Below are positions 24,159 to 32,478 of a DNA stretch of 64,000 bases, piece by piece. The position numbers and the translations under genes are program-made. Every line of letters begins with the position of its first letter. The stretch's first letter is position 1. This DNA comes from Nocardia niigatensis NBRC 100131 (lineage in GTDB: Bacteria > Actinomycetota > Actinomycetes > Mycobacteriales > Mycobacteriaceae), in the NCBI RefSeq assembly GCF_000308655.1, contig NZ_BAGC01000053.1:124001-188000 (forward strand), in the 5' to 3' direction. Below the pieces are notes generated by a model that did not search any database, was not told the origin of the DNA, and worked only from the letters and a program-made list of their open reading frames with translations.

Positions 24159-25519
24159 AGTGCGAGGTCCTCTCGGGAGCGGGTGAGGGTGTCGATGACC
24201 GCGTATGCGACGGCGCGGGTCGCGGTCATGACGTCGGAGACGGAGGCGACCCCCATGCCGCCGAGCCCCTCGTTGAGTTCGGCGGGTGCTGCGGCGGGCG
24301 GCCAGGGATAGCCGATGCGGGCGCACGGCACCCCGAGGCGGCGGATGAGGGTGCCGTCGGTTTGCCCGCCCAGGAGCGGGGTGGATTCGTAGGGGCGGCC
24401 CTCGACCTCTTCCCAACCGCGGCGGCAGGATTGGATGATCCAGTTGCTCGGGTCGGTCATGCCGCCGGGCAGTGAACCGTACATCTCCCAGTCCAGCTCG
24501 ATATCCGGTTCGGCGGCGCGAATGCGGGCGATGAGTTCGGCGAACTGGTGGCGGACTTCCGCGGGTGTGGTGCGCGGGTTGACCCGCACGTCGAGGTAGA
24601 TCTCGGCGGTCGCCGAGGGGAAGGCGGGCTTTTCCGGGTTTCCCGACCGTAGAGCCGAGATCCAGCCCTCGGGAATGGTGGACCCGGCGGTATTGCGCGC
24701 GGTGTATTCGGGCAGCCAGGCCTCGATGTGCTGGACCACACGGGCGGCGGGCACTATTGATGACCGGAAACCCGGTGTGCCCCTGCTGATTCCGGCGTAG
24801 CCGAAGGTGCCGCGCACCGACACCTTGAACCAGCACATGCCGGGTTCCTCGGGGTAGACCGCCCACCACGGCTTGAACACGATGGCGTGATCGGGCATCG
24901 CGCCGTGGGTGAGCAGATGGAAGACGCCGCTGCTCATCCCGGTGTGGTCGCGGGTGCTCATGGTGACGGGCATGCCGCCTCCGGCGAAGCCGAGCGCGAG
25001 ATCGCCGGTGAGCGGGATGCCCGCGTCGACGACGGCGCGCGCGACCTCGATCAGCCCGGCCACCATGCATTTCGGATTCGACGCACCCAGGCCGATGACG
25101 AGATCGCCCTCGACCCGGGCCTGCGGCAGCATGTCCGGCCTCAGCGCCGGCCCCACCCAGGGCACGTCGGTCTCGGGATCGATGTGGGTGTCGATGGGCG
25201 CGTACAACAGCAATCTGCTGCCACCGCCGCTGCCGCGAACCTCGCCGAGCACATTGCCGGTGTGCTCGCTCATGGGCTGGTAGGCGGCGTCGATGCCGAC
25301 CTCGGTGCGCAGGTGGCCGGCGAGGAATTCCGCCGCGCGGCGCTCCTGCCCGGTGGGGCTGTGGATGTTCACCAGCGAGACCAGCAGGTCACGAAAACGA
25401 TCGGGGTTCAGTCGATCACAGACGGCGTCGTACATGGCGCGCCGTTCGTCGTCCAGCGGCAGGGACTGGACGGTAGCGGCCCCGTGGGGGTCCTGTGCGC
25501 GGGTGATAGCCGTGTTCAT
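24155..25519 (-). CDS. M20-family peptidase-like protein, metal site degenerate
   Basis: About 454 residues with M20/ArgE-DapE organisation: catalytic-domain start (LLVSLVNIHSPTGQERRAAE), a lid/dimer domain (VSVRGTFGYAGISRGTPGFR), and the return to the catalytic fold. The metal ligands are changed. The usual GHxD is APID (His to Pro, Asp kept), GxGxxDxKG is GLGASNPKC (Asp to Asn), and the catalytic Glu-Glu is Gly-Gly in GFAGGGMP. It should not bind the usual two zinc ions. ATG 25519 is preferred over GTG 25522 because GGAG then sits 5 bases upstream. It overlaps the amidase stop by one base. Confidence 0.75.
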   Translation of the reverse strand: MNTAITRAQDPHGAATVQSLPLDDERRAMYDAVCDRLNPDRFRDLLVSLVNIHSPTGQERRAAEFLAGHLRTEVGIDAAYQPMSEHTGNVLGEVRGSGGGSRLLLYAPIDTHIDPETDVPWVGPALRPDMLPQARVEGDLVIGLGASNPKCMVAGLIEVARAVVDAGIPLTGDLALGFAGGGMPVTMSTRDHTGMSSGVFHLLTHGAMPDHAIVFKPWWAVYPEEPGMCWFKVSVRGTFGYAGISRGTPGFRSSIVPAARVVQHIEAWLPEYTARNTAGSTIPEGWISALRSGNPEKPAFPSATAEIYLDVRVNPRTTPAEVRHQFAELIARIRAAEPDIELDWEMYGSLPGGMTDPSNWIIQSCRRGWEEVEGRPYESTPLLGGQTDGTLIRRLGVPCARIGYPWPPAAAPAELNEGLGGMGVASVSDVMTATRAVAYAVIDTLTRSREDLAL

Positions 25520-26814
25520 CACAACTCCTCCGGAAGTGGGCAGCGCCGGGACAGGTCGAGGCGGTCGGTGAGGCAGGTTGCGATGCGCACCAGGGCGTGA
25601 TCGGTGTGGGGCGGCCCGATCAGCTGGATACCGAGCGGCAGTCCGCGTTCGCCGGTGCCGGCGGGCAGCCCGATCGCGGGCGTGCCGGCGACGCTGGCGA
25701 GTTTGTTGAACACCGGGTCACCGGTGCTGGTCAGTCCCTCCAGGGCCTCGCCGGTGGCGGCCAGGGTCAGCAGCACGTCCACGCGCCGATGGGCGTCGGT
25801 CACGAAGCGTCGCGCGGCACGCAGTACTGTTCGCGCGCATTGGATCTCGCTCGGTGTGGCGAGTTCTCCCAGGGTGAGGAAGCGCGCCAGCTCGTCGCTG
25901 ATGCGGTCCGCGCCCGGGCGATCGATGCGCTGGGCCAACGACGCGGCGGCCTCGGCCGCCATGATCAGCGTGTGTGCGGCGTCGAGGTCCGCCAGCTCCG
26001 GGGGCACCACGACATCGACCACACCGACGCCGTGGGCGCGCAGCCCATCGGCGAACTCCTCCAACCGCTTCGCCGCGGCCGGGGTCGCCCGATCCGCCCA
26101 CGGCGGCCGGAGCACGCCGATCGTGAGTTCCTTGGTGACGGGCAACGATTCGTCGGCGCTGCGGTCGGCGACGGCATCGTCGACCGCGCCGAGCCACACC
26201 GGGTGGCGGGCGAACGCCCCGAGAGTGTCGAAGGTCAGTGCCACCGGCAGGACGCCATCGAAGGACCAGCGGCCGTAGGTCGGTTTGAGGGTGAAAACCC
26301 CGCAGTAGGAGCCGGGCCGCAGTACGGATCCGGCGGTCTGGGTACCGAGCGCGATCGGCACCTGCCCGTCGGCGACCGCCGCGGCCGATCCGCTCGAGGA
26401 GCCGCCGGGGGTGTGCCCGAGGTGGTGCGGATTGCGGGTGGATGTCGGGTGGTAGGTGGCGAATTCGGTGGTGGTGGTCTTGCCGAAGATGAGCGCTCCG
26501 GCGCGGCGGAGCCGCCGGATCACCTCCGCGTCGCGGCCGGGGCGGTGACCCTCCCACAACAGCGAACCGTAGCCGGTCGGCTGATCTGCGGTGTCGATGA
26601 TGTCCTTCACGCCGATCGGGATGCCGTGAAGTGGTGAATGTCCCGGCTCGGCGTCGAGCTCGCGGGCTCGGGCCCGGATCAGCTCCGGGTCCAGGAACGC
26701 CCAGGCGCGGATCTCGCTGTCGCGCTTGCCGATCCGGTCCAGATACCGTTCGACGGCCGCGGTGGCGGGTGCGCAGGCGTCGAGCTCGTGCAGGACGGCC
26801 TGATCGATGTCCAT
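25519..26814 (-). CDS. Amidase signature family hydrolase
   Basis: A 431-residue amidase. The Ser-cisSer-Lys triad is present: Lys70 in IPIGVKDIIDTADQPT, the Ser-rich loop TPGGSSSGSAAAVADG (about 137-150) and nucleophile Ser163 in ALGTQTAGSVLRPGSYCG. GDPVFNKLASVAGTPAIGLP near the end is a typical C-terminal element. It hydrolyses a carboxamide or similar C-N bond. Its place between the extradiol dioxygenase and the M20-like gene suggests that the substrate or an intermediate carries an amide. One base separates it from the dioxygenase stop. Confidence 0.92.
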   Translation of the reverse strand: MDIDQAVLHELDACAPATAAVERYLDRIGKRDSEIRAWAFLDPELIRARARELDAEPGHSPLHGIPIGVKDIIDTADQPTGYGSLLWEGHRPGRDAEVIRRLRRAGALIFGKTTTTEFATYHPTSTRNPHHLGHTPGGSSSGSAAAVADGQVPIALGTQTAGSVLRPGSYCGVFTLKPTYGRWSFDGVLPVALTFDTLGAFARHPVWLGAVDDAVADRSADESLPVTKELTIGVLRPPWADRATPAAAKRLEEFADGLRAHGVGVVDVVVPPELADLDAAHTLIMAAEAAASLAQRIDRPGADRISDELARFLTLGELATPSEIQCARTVLRAARRFVTDAHRRVDVLLTLAATGEALEGLTSTGDPVFNKLASVAGTPAIGLPAGTGERGLPLGIQLIGPPHTDHALVRIATCLTDRLDLSRRCPLPEEL

Positions 26815-26815
26815 C

Positions 26816-27691
26816 TCAGCGCGCCTTCTGCACTTCGTGTCCCCAGCGGGCGGGTGAGCCGTAGGTGTGTACCGCCCAGTCCTCCCCCACCAGGTCGCCG
26901 CCCCAGCCGATCTCGATACCGAAGCCCGACGGGGTGCTGACGTAGAACGAGGTGACACCGTCGTTGGTGTGGCGTCCCAGGGTCATCTTCAGGCCGATTC
27001 CGGCGGCGTTGACCCTGTCGTAGGCGCGCCCGACATCGTCGAGGGTGGCGGTCTCGATCATGAGATGGTTGAAATCGCCGCCCTGGAAGCCGAAGCACTC
27101 GTTCATCAGCGCCAGGCTGTGGTGGCGTGCGTTGCAGTGCAGGAAGGTGGCGTCCGCGCCGTCCCAGGCGATGTAGTCGGTGAGCTCGAAGCCGAGCACC
27201 CGCGTGTAGAAGTCCACCGCCGCCGGATAGTCCTCGCACATGTACACCACATGTCCGAGCCCCAGGTCACCGGTGACGAATCCGCTGATGACACCGCCGG
27301 TTCGGACGGGGTGGTGGTCGGTGAGCGGTCCCCAGCAGATTTCGGTCGGGAACCCGTCGCGATCGTGGAAGCGGAAGGCTGCCACCGCATTCGACGCGTT
27401 CTCGCTGTCGGCATGGGTCCACTCGATATCGATGCGCTCGGCAGCCACCGCGTCGGCGAGCGCGCGCAGTTCGTCCGGCGAGTCGACCTCCCAGGTGACC
27501 CGACGGATCCTGTCCTGCGCGGCGGGGTACAGAGCCAGCCGATGCGGCCGATCGTCCAGGCGCACCAGCAGCGGATCCTGGTCCGAGGCGCGCGGGCGGA
27601 TGTCGAGTTCGAGGACGTCGGCGAGCAGGTGCTGCCATGCCGCCAAGTCGGATACGTCGACGGCGAGAGCGCCGAGGCGGGCGATACTCAT
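26816..27691 (-). CDS. Extradiol (catechol 2,3-) dioxygenase, VOC type I
   Basis: A 291-residue BphC-like enzyme with two VOC repeats. Iron ligands are His147 (LGLGHVVYM), His209 (GDFNHLMIET) and Glu260 (SGFGIEIGW), very close to the 146/210/260 numbering of BphC. His in LHCNARHHSLALM (about 190) matches the second-sphere catalytic His. It cleaves a catechol meta to give a 2-hydroxy-6-oxo-dienoate. It lies 50 bases after the reductase gene, in the operon with the hydrolase that takes its product. Confidence 0.93.
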   Translation of the reverse strand: MSIARLGALAVDVSDLAAWQHLLADVLELDIRPRASDQDPLLVRLDDRPHRLALYPAAQDRIRRVTWEVDSPDELRALADAVAAERIDIEWTHADSENASNAVAAFRFHDRDGFPTEICWGPLTDHHPVRTGGVISGFVTGDLGLGHVVYMCEDYPAAVDFYTRVLGFELTDYIAWDGADATFLHCNARHHSLALMNECFGFQGGDFNHLMIETATLDDVGRAYDRVNAAGIGLKMTLGRHTNDGVTSFYVSTPSGFGIEIGWGGDLVGEDWAVHTYGSPARWGHEVQKAR

Positions 27692-27741
27692 GGTGATGTC
27701 TCGATTCGTACGATCGCGGCAAGCGGCGCCGCGAGGGGTGT

Positions 27742-28797
27742 TCAGCTGGGGAGGAATTGCTCGCAGTGGATCCGCTCGCGCGGCAGGCCGAGCTCCTGCA
27801 GCCGCGCGTGGGCGGCATCGAGCATGGCGGGCGGGCCGCACAGGTAGGCCGAGGTGTCCGCGGCGATATCGTCGGCGGTAACCGCGTCGACGGGGTTGCC
27901 GCACAACACATCCGGCCGGTTCACGGGTTCGTCGACCGTCACCCGTACTGACAGGTTCGGCATGAAGCTGCGGCGGCCCTCGAGCTCGTCGAGATGGAAC
28001 AGGTCCCGCTCCCGGGCGCAGCCGAAAACCAGCCGGATGGGCGCGCGGTCCCGGACCGTCTGCAGCGATTCGAGTATCGACAACATGGGAGCCAGCCCGG
28101 TGCCGCCCGCCAGCAACAGGATCGGCCCGGACTGTCCCGACAGCCCGAACGAACCCAGCGGACCCTCCATCGAGAGTTCGTCACCCACCGCGGCCCGCTC
28201 GCGCAGGTACTCCGACATCGCGCCCTGCGGCAGCACCCGGATGGTGAAGACGAGCCGGCGTTTGCTGCGCTCGCCCGAAGCCATGGAATACGAGCGCCAC
28301 TCGTCCGTGCCCGGCACACGCAAGCGCGCGTACTGGCCTGCTCGGAAGGAGAACGACACCGACTTGGGCACGGCCACTTTCAGCTCGGCGACGGTGTCGG
28401 CCAGCCAGTTCAGTTCGGTGAGCTTCACGGTGGTGAGCACCACCGGGTTGTCGTCGAGCATGGCGGCCGGATAGTCCAGTTCCACCTCGGCGTCGCCGTG
28501 AGCATGCGCCTGGCAGAGCAACCGCATGCCATCGGCGATCTCGTCCCGGCGCAGCGGGTACACGCGACCCTCGGGCATCGACACCGCTCCGGTCGACACC
28601 CGTCCCACGCACGTGCCGCAGGTGCCGATTCCGCACTGGTGGACCAGCCGGGTCCCGGCGGCGGCTGCCGCGTCGAGGACGGAAACGCCCTCGGGTACCT
28701 GCACCTCCTTGGTGGTGTCGGCGAACTTCAAACGCACACAGTGGGTTACGGGCGCCACGACGGTGTCCGGCACGGGGTCGATCGGAGCGATGGTCAT
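27742..28797 (-). CDS. Oxygenase reductase (2Fe-2S / FAD / NAD)
   Basis: A 351-residue class IB-type reductase. The N-terminal plant-type ferredoxin domain has Cys55, Cys60, Cys63 and Cys95 (QCGIGTCGTC, LLCQAH). The FAD domain has RSYSMAS and the NAD(P) domain GPILLLAGGTGLAPMLSILE, with a C-terminal YLCGPPAMLDAAHARL. It passes electrons from NAD(P)H to the Rieske oxygenase encoded 2 bases upstream, with no separate ferredoxin in the operon, implying a two-component system. A longer frame upstream overlaps the oxygenase and is not used. Confidence 0.93.
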   Translation of the reverse strand: MTIAPIDPVPDTVVAPVTHCVRLKFADTTKEVQVPEGVSVLDAAAAAGTRLVHQCGIGTCGTCVGRVSTGAVSMPEGRVYPLRRDEIADGMRLLCQAHAHGDAEVELDYPAAMLDDNPVVLTTVKLTELNWLADTVAELKVAVPKSVSFSFRAGQYARLRVPGTDEWRSYSMASGERSKRRLVFTIRVLPQGAMSEYLRERAAVGDELSMEGPLGSFGLSGQSGPILLLAGGTGLAPMLSILESLQTVRDRAPIRLVFGCARERDLFHLDELEGRRSFMPNLSVRVTVDEPVNRPDVLCGNPVDAVTADDIAADTSAYLCGPPAMLDAAHARLQELGLPRERIHCEQFLPS

Positions 28798-28799
28798 GC

Positions 28800-29993
28800 T
28801 CAGTCCTCGTCCAGGTAGGGGGATTCGAAGAAGCCGCGCGGGTGCCGGGCCGCCATCTTGCGCCAGGCGATGATGGAATAGTCCATGTCGCAGAGGATTT
28901 CGTTGTTCCAGCCGTCGAAGCGGGTGTAGTGCTCCTCGGTGGCCTCGCGGGCGAAGACGTCGCTGTTGTTGAAGCCCTCCAGGGCCAGCGGCTTGAAGAA
29001 GTTCTCGTACTTGAAGTCGAATTCGCGGCGCTCGTCGTCGCTGCCGGCGCGGGTGGCCACGATCTCCCAGTACTCGTGGTGGTGATCGTCGATCGGGACG
29101 TAGAACTCGTACTGCACGTGGTCGGTGATGGGCCAGTGCTCGACCATCAGCACGCCGGGCACCCACAGCGAGGTGCGGAAGTAGTGCGGGACCGTGCCGC
29201 GCGCCTTGATGTCGACCTTCGGGTTCTCCAGCACCGGCTTGTACAGATCGGGCCGGTCGTAGCGGTTCATCACGCCCTTGGGGCCGTTCGGGACGTCGAT
29301 CTCCTCGGTCGCGTTCTCCGAGAGCGCGTTCACGCCCAGCGGCAGGGCGCGATCGAGCGCGACCAGGATCTGGTTGTCCCAGTGCACCAGCAGGTGGCCC
29401 GGGTCCAGGCCGTTCTCGGCGGCGAGCCGCCAGTTGCCGACCAGTTTGCGGTGGATGCCGCGCACCACGATGCCCTCGTCCATGAGGTGGGGCACGGGAG
29501 TGTCATTGGGGTCGTTGGTGACCCGGATCGGCAGGTCGGCCTCCAGCGGCGGCGGTGTGCCGTAGTCGCGGTCGCCCACGAAGACGAAGATCAGGCCGTT
29601 GACCTCCTCCACGGGATAGGTCCGAAGGCCGGTGGTGCCGATCAGCGAATCGTCCGGATTGCCGACAATGGTGGTGAGCGTGCCGTCCTCCACGCCGTAG
29701 GTGTAGCCGTGATACCAGCAGGTGACGGTCCCCTCGGACAGGCACATGGGTTTGGCTGACAGCTTCACGCCCCGATGGATGCAGCGATCCGACAGCGCAT
29801 ACGCCTTGCCTGCCGAGCGGCGCAGCGCGATGTCGTGGCCGCCGATGGTGACGCCCTTGACGGCACCGTCGGCGAGTTCGTCGGAGAACAGTGCCGGATA
29901 CCAGTGGTTGGCGTAGCCCCAGTCGGCCTGGACATAGGGCGCGTAGTGCCGGGTGACCCCGGCCGAACTGCCGTTGAAGTGCTTAGACGACAT
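28800..29993 (-). CDS. Rieske non-heme iron oxygenase, alpha subunit
   Basis: A 397-residue ring-hydroxylating oxygenase and first gene of the operon. Rieske cluster: Cys71-x-His73 (RCIHRG) and Cys92-x2-His95 (TCWYHGYTYG). Mononuclear iron: NGLDPGHLLVHWD gives the bridging Asp197, His200 and His204. No beta-subunit gene follows, which fits alpha-only enzymes of the carbazole 1,9a-dioxygenase (CarAa) type. GGAGGTTTTCC directly before ATG 29993 supports this start over 30026. It should start catabolism by dihydroxylation or monooxygenation of an aromatic. Confidence 0.93.
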   Translation of the reverse strand: MSSKHFNGSSAGVTRHYAPYVQADWGYANHWYPALFSDELADGAVKGVTIGGHDIALRRSAGKAYALSDRCIHRGVKLSAKPMCLSEGTVTCWYHGYTYGVEDGTLTTIVGNPDDSLIGTTGLRTYPVEEVNGLIFVFVGDRDYGTPPPLEADLPIRVTNDPNDTPVPHLMDEGIVVRGIHRKLVGNWRLAAENGLDPGHLLVHWDNQILVALDRALPLGVNALSENATEEIDVPNGPKGVMNRYDRPDLYKPVLENPKVDIKARGTVPHYFRTSLWVPGVLMVEHWPITDHVQYEFYVPIDDHHHEYWEIVATRAGSDDERREFDFKYENFFKPLALEGFNNSDVFAREATEEHYTRFDGWNNEILCDMDYSIIAWRKMAARHPRGFFESPYLDED

Positions 29994-30100
29994 GGAAAAC
30001 CTCCAGAGACAAGCGAATTCACGCACGCGGCGGGAGATGGGAGGCGCGCAGACCGGAAGATCTGCGCGATTCGAGGATGGACACTGCGGTGTCCTGAGTC

Positions 30101-30128
30101 ACAGTACAGAATCTTCGTAGAGAGTCAA
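30101..30128 (-). promoter_or_regulatory. Promoter of the catabolic operon
   Basis: On the minus strand TTGACT (30128-30123) and TACTGT (30106-30101) are spaced 16 bases, a plausible -35/-10 pair about 110 bases before the oxygenase start. One arm of the inverted repeat at 30109-30148 falls in the spacer, so a bound regulator would block polymerase. Confidence 0.5.
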
Positions 30129-30148
30129 TAGATTTTTCACGAAGATTC
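30109..30148. promoter_or_regulatory. Operator: perfect 10-bp inverted repeat
   Basis: GAATCTTCGT (30109-30118) and ACGAAGATTC (30139-30148) are exact inverse complements with a 20-base spacer. The arms straddle the -35 element of the operon promoter in an AT-rich patch, within the divergent gap to the winged-helix regulator at 30241, which is the likely binder. Confidence 0.65.
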
Positions 30149-30240
30149 CATGGCCCATCTTGCGGACCGGCCAACGTAAGTGTTGAGTGGTCAATGAAGA
30201 TGGAGCCTGATTCCTACCCAGAACGGAGAACCCTGCGCCG

Positions 30241-30894
30241 ATGGCCTCGACCGACCCTGCTGCGCCCATTCAGCCGCCGCCCCTGGACCCGCAGCGACGG
30301 TGGCACCTGGCGCAGAACACGCACGAGGAAGCCCTGACGGCCTTCGAATTCGCGCTGCTGCAAGTCGAGGGCGAGTTCGAACGGTTCGCCGTGAACGCCC
30401 TGCGCATCGCCGGCGACGCGGACCTTTCCTTCAACGAGGTGGTGGCGCTGCATGTGGTGCGAATGCAGGAACGCCCGAAGGACACCGCCACCATCGCGCA
30501 GCTCACCAATCGCGAGGATCTGCCGAATCTGCAGTACAGCCTGCGCAAGCTGGTCAGTCTGGGGCTGTTGGAACGCAGCAAGTCGGGCACCTCGTCGGTG
30601 TTCCGGGTGACCGAGGCCGGGCGCGAAATCACCGACCGTTACGCAGCGTTGCGCCAGGAGCTGCTGACGTCGAACCTGGCCGAATTGGCCGATGTGACAG
30701 CGAAACTGCAGCACGCCATCCGGTCGATGCACGTACTGACCGGCCTCTACGCGGCGGCCAGCCGGGATCTGGCGACCATCAACCCATCGGTCATGTTTCC
30801 GCCGGCGCCCGAACCGCCGGCTGACGAAGCGGCGAAAGACGCAGCGGCGCAGAAGAAGCCGACCCGGCGGCGAGGGAGTCCGCGGGCGGAGTGA
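30241..30894 (+). CDS. Winged-helix regulator (MarR-like) of the catabolic operon
   Basis: A 217-residue regulator. Residues about 60-125 give the winged helix: LSFNEVVALHVVRMQERPKD, TIAQLTNREDLPNLQYSLRK (recognition helix) and LGLLERSKSGTSSVFRVTEA (wing). A helical dimer segment follows (about 130-175), then a Pro/Ala/Lys/Arg-rich tail (KKPTRRRGSPRAE) that may add nonspecific DNA contact. It resembles MarR-type regulators of catabolic clusters. Divergent from the Rieske operon with the perfect inverted repeat between them, so it is very likely its regulator. GGAG about 15 bases upstream of ATG 30241 is a loose ribosome site. Confidence 0.8.
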   Translation: MASTDPAAPIQPPPLDPQRRWHLAQNTHEEALTAFEFALLQVEGEFERFAVNALRIAGDADLSFNEVVALHVVRMQERPKDTATIAQLTNREDLPNLQYSLRKLVSLGLLERSKSGTSSVFRVTEAGREITDRYAALRQELLTSNLAELADVTAKLQHAIRSMHVLTGLYAAASRDLATINPSVMFPPAPEPPADEAAKDAAAQKKPTRRRGSPRAE

Positions 30895-30942
30895 ACAGCG
30901 TCGTGCGGCCTGCGCCGGCATCCCGGACGGGCCGCACGATCA

Positions 30943-32349
30943 TCACCGGGCGTCTTCGAGCAGCGCCTTCTTCTGCACCTTGCCCATGGCATTGCGCGGG
31001 AGCGCGTCCACGACCCGAATTTCCCTGGGGCGCTTGTGCACCGACAGCGATCCGGCGACGAAGTCGATGACCTCCCCCGGGGTCGGGGCCTCGCCGACCA
31101 CATAGGCCACGATCCGCTGACCGAGGTCGGCATCGGGAACACCGACGACCGCCGCCTCGCGAATAGCGGGATGCGCCAGCAGCGCCTGTTCGACCTCGCC
31201 GGCCCCGATGCGGTAGCCGCCGGACTTGATCATGTCCACCGATTCCCGGCCGACGATCCGATGAAATCCCGCCGGGTCGATCACGGCTATGTCGCCGGTC
31301 CGGAACCAGCCGTCGGCCGTCATGACCTCGGCGGTCTTCGCGGGATTGTTCAGGTAGCCGTCGAAGAGGGTATCGCCGCCGATCTCCAAGTGCCCCAGCG
31401 TTTCCCCGTCGTGGACGACCTCCTCCCCCGCCTCCGAGCGAATCCGGGTACTTACGCCCGACACGGGCAGGCCGACCCAGCCGGGCCGCCGTTCACCGTC
31501 GAACCGAGTGCTGATCGTGATTACCGTTTCGGTCATGCCATAGCGCTCGATGGGGGCCTTGCCGGTCAGCGCCGTCAGCTCCTCGAACACCGGAACCGGA
31601 AGCGGGGCGCTACCCGAGACGAGCAGCCGAGCCCCTGACAGTGCCCGGGCCGCGTCCGGGTCCGCGCACACCCGCGACCAAACTGTCGGCACCCCGAAAT
31701 ACAGGCTGCCGCCGGCGGCCGCGTACCGGTCCGGGGCCGGGCGTACGGTGTGCACCAGCGGGGAACCGACGCGCAGAGCCCCCAGCACACCGAGGACCAG
31801 GCCGTGCACATGGAATAACGGAAGGCCGTGCACCAGAACATCATCCGAGGTCCACTGCCACGCCTGGGCGACACCGTCCACCCCGGCCGCCACAGCGCGG
31901 CGGGACAGCACGACACCCTTGGGCGCACCGGTGGTGCCGGAGGTGTACACGATCAGGGCGGGCGTTTCCGGTTCCGGTTCCGCATAAACAGTCGACGAGC
32001 GTAGAGAAGGATCGACCTGGAAGCCGGAAAGCACGACATCCGTCGGCTTTTCGCCGATCCACAGCTCGGCCCCCGAATCGGTCAGCAGATGCCGCCGCTC
32101 CACCACGCCCGAATCCGGCGGCACCGGAACCGCCGCCACGCCCGCCAGCAGGCACCCAACCGTCGCGATCACGGTCTCGAGGTCGGCACGGGCATCGATC
32201 GCGACCGCGCGGGCTCCAGCGATCTCGTCGGCCACCACGGTCGCAGCGCCCAGCAACTCGTCCGCGGACAGCGCCCGGTCACCGACCGTGACCAGCGGCC
32301 GCGAGACGTCCGGTCCGGTGTGCAGGGACGTCAGAAGTGGTACTGGCAT
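30943..32349 (-). CDS. Acyl-CoA synthetase, FadD36/MatB-like
   Basis: A 468-residue ANL enzyme, shorter than typical FadD proteins. Motifs: VYTSGTTGAPKGVVLSRRAV (P-loop), LPLFHVHGLVLGVLGALRVG, ERYGMTETVITISTRFDGER, WFRTGDIAVIDPAGFHRIVG, and the catalytic Lys region ALPRNAMGKVQKKALLED. FHVHGL and the compact N-terminus resemble malonyl-CoA synthetase-type enzymes and mycobacterial FadD36. It activates a carboxylic acid to its CoA ester; substrate not deducible, but it could serve the nearby catabolic operon. ATG 32349 has AGAAGGAAG upstream. Divergent from the IclR gene. Confidence 0.9.
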   Translation of the reverse strand: MPVPLLTSLHTGPDVSRPLVTVGDRALSADELLGAATVVADEIAGARAVAIDARADLETVIATVGCLLAGVAAVPVPPDSGVVERRHLLTDSGAELWIGEKPTDVVLSGFQVDPSLRSSTVYAEPEPETPALIVYTSGTTGAPKGVVLSRRAVAAGVDGVAQAWQWTSDDVLVHGLPLFHVHGLVLGVLGALRVGSPLVHTVRPAPDRYAAAGGSLYFGVPTVWSRVCADPDAARALSGARLLVSGSAPLPVPVFEELTALTGKAPIERYGMTETVITISTRFDGERRPGWVGLPVSGVSTRIRSEAGEEVVHDGETLGHLEIGGDTLFDGYLNNPAKTAEVMTADGWFRTGDIAVIDPAGFHRIVGRESVDMIKSGGYRIGAGEVEQALLAHPAIREAAVVGVPDADLGQRIVAYVVGEAPTPGEVIDFVAGSLSVHKRPREIRVVDALPRNAMGKVQKKALLEDAR

Positions 32350-32370
32350 AGCGGCTTCCTTCTGGTGTAT

Positions 32371-32407
32371 GGTCCACAATATGGACCGTCGTGCTACTAT
32401 ATGGACC
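32371..32407. promoter_or_regulatory. IclR-type operator
   Basis: GGTCCACAATATGGACC (32371-32387) is an inverted repeat GGTCCA-N5-TGGACC, followed by another TGGACC half-site at 32402-32407. It lies in the divergent gap between the synthetase and the IclR gene. A similar repeat stands before the MFS gene at 33316. Confidence 0.55.
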
Positions 32408-32478
32408 ACACACGCTATTGCTGGGCAACACCGCCGTCAAGGGTCGGTGCGTGCCCGGACTCGATTCGGGCGGCACGC

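Noticed and set aside
28800..29993. 3-ketosteroid 9-alpha-hydroxylase (KshA) assignment
   Set aside because: The Rieske protein is alpha-only, like KshA, but the operon lacks other steroid genes and contains amide-related genes; the general Rieske oxygenase call is safer.
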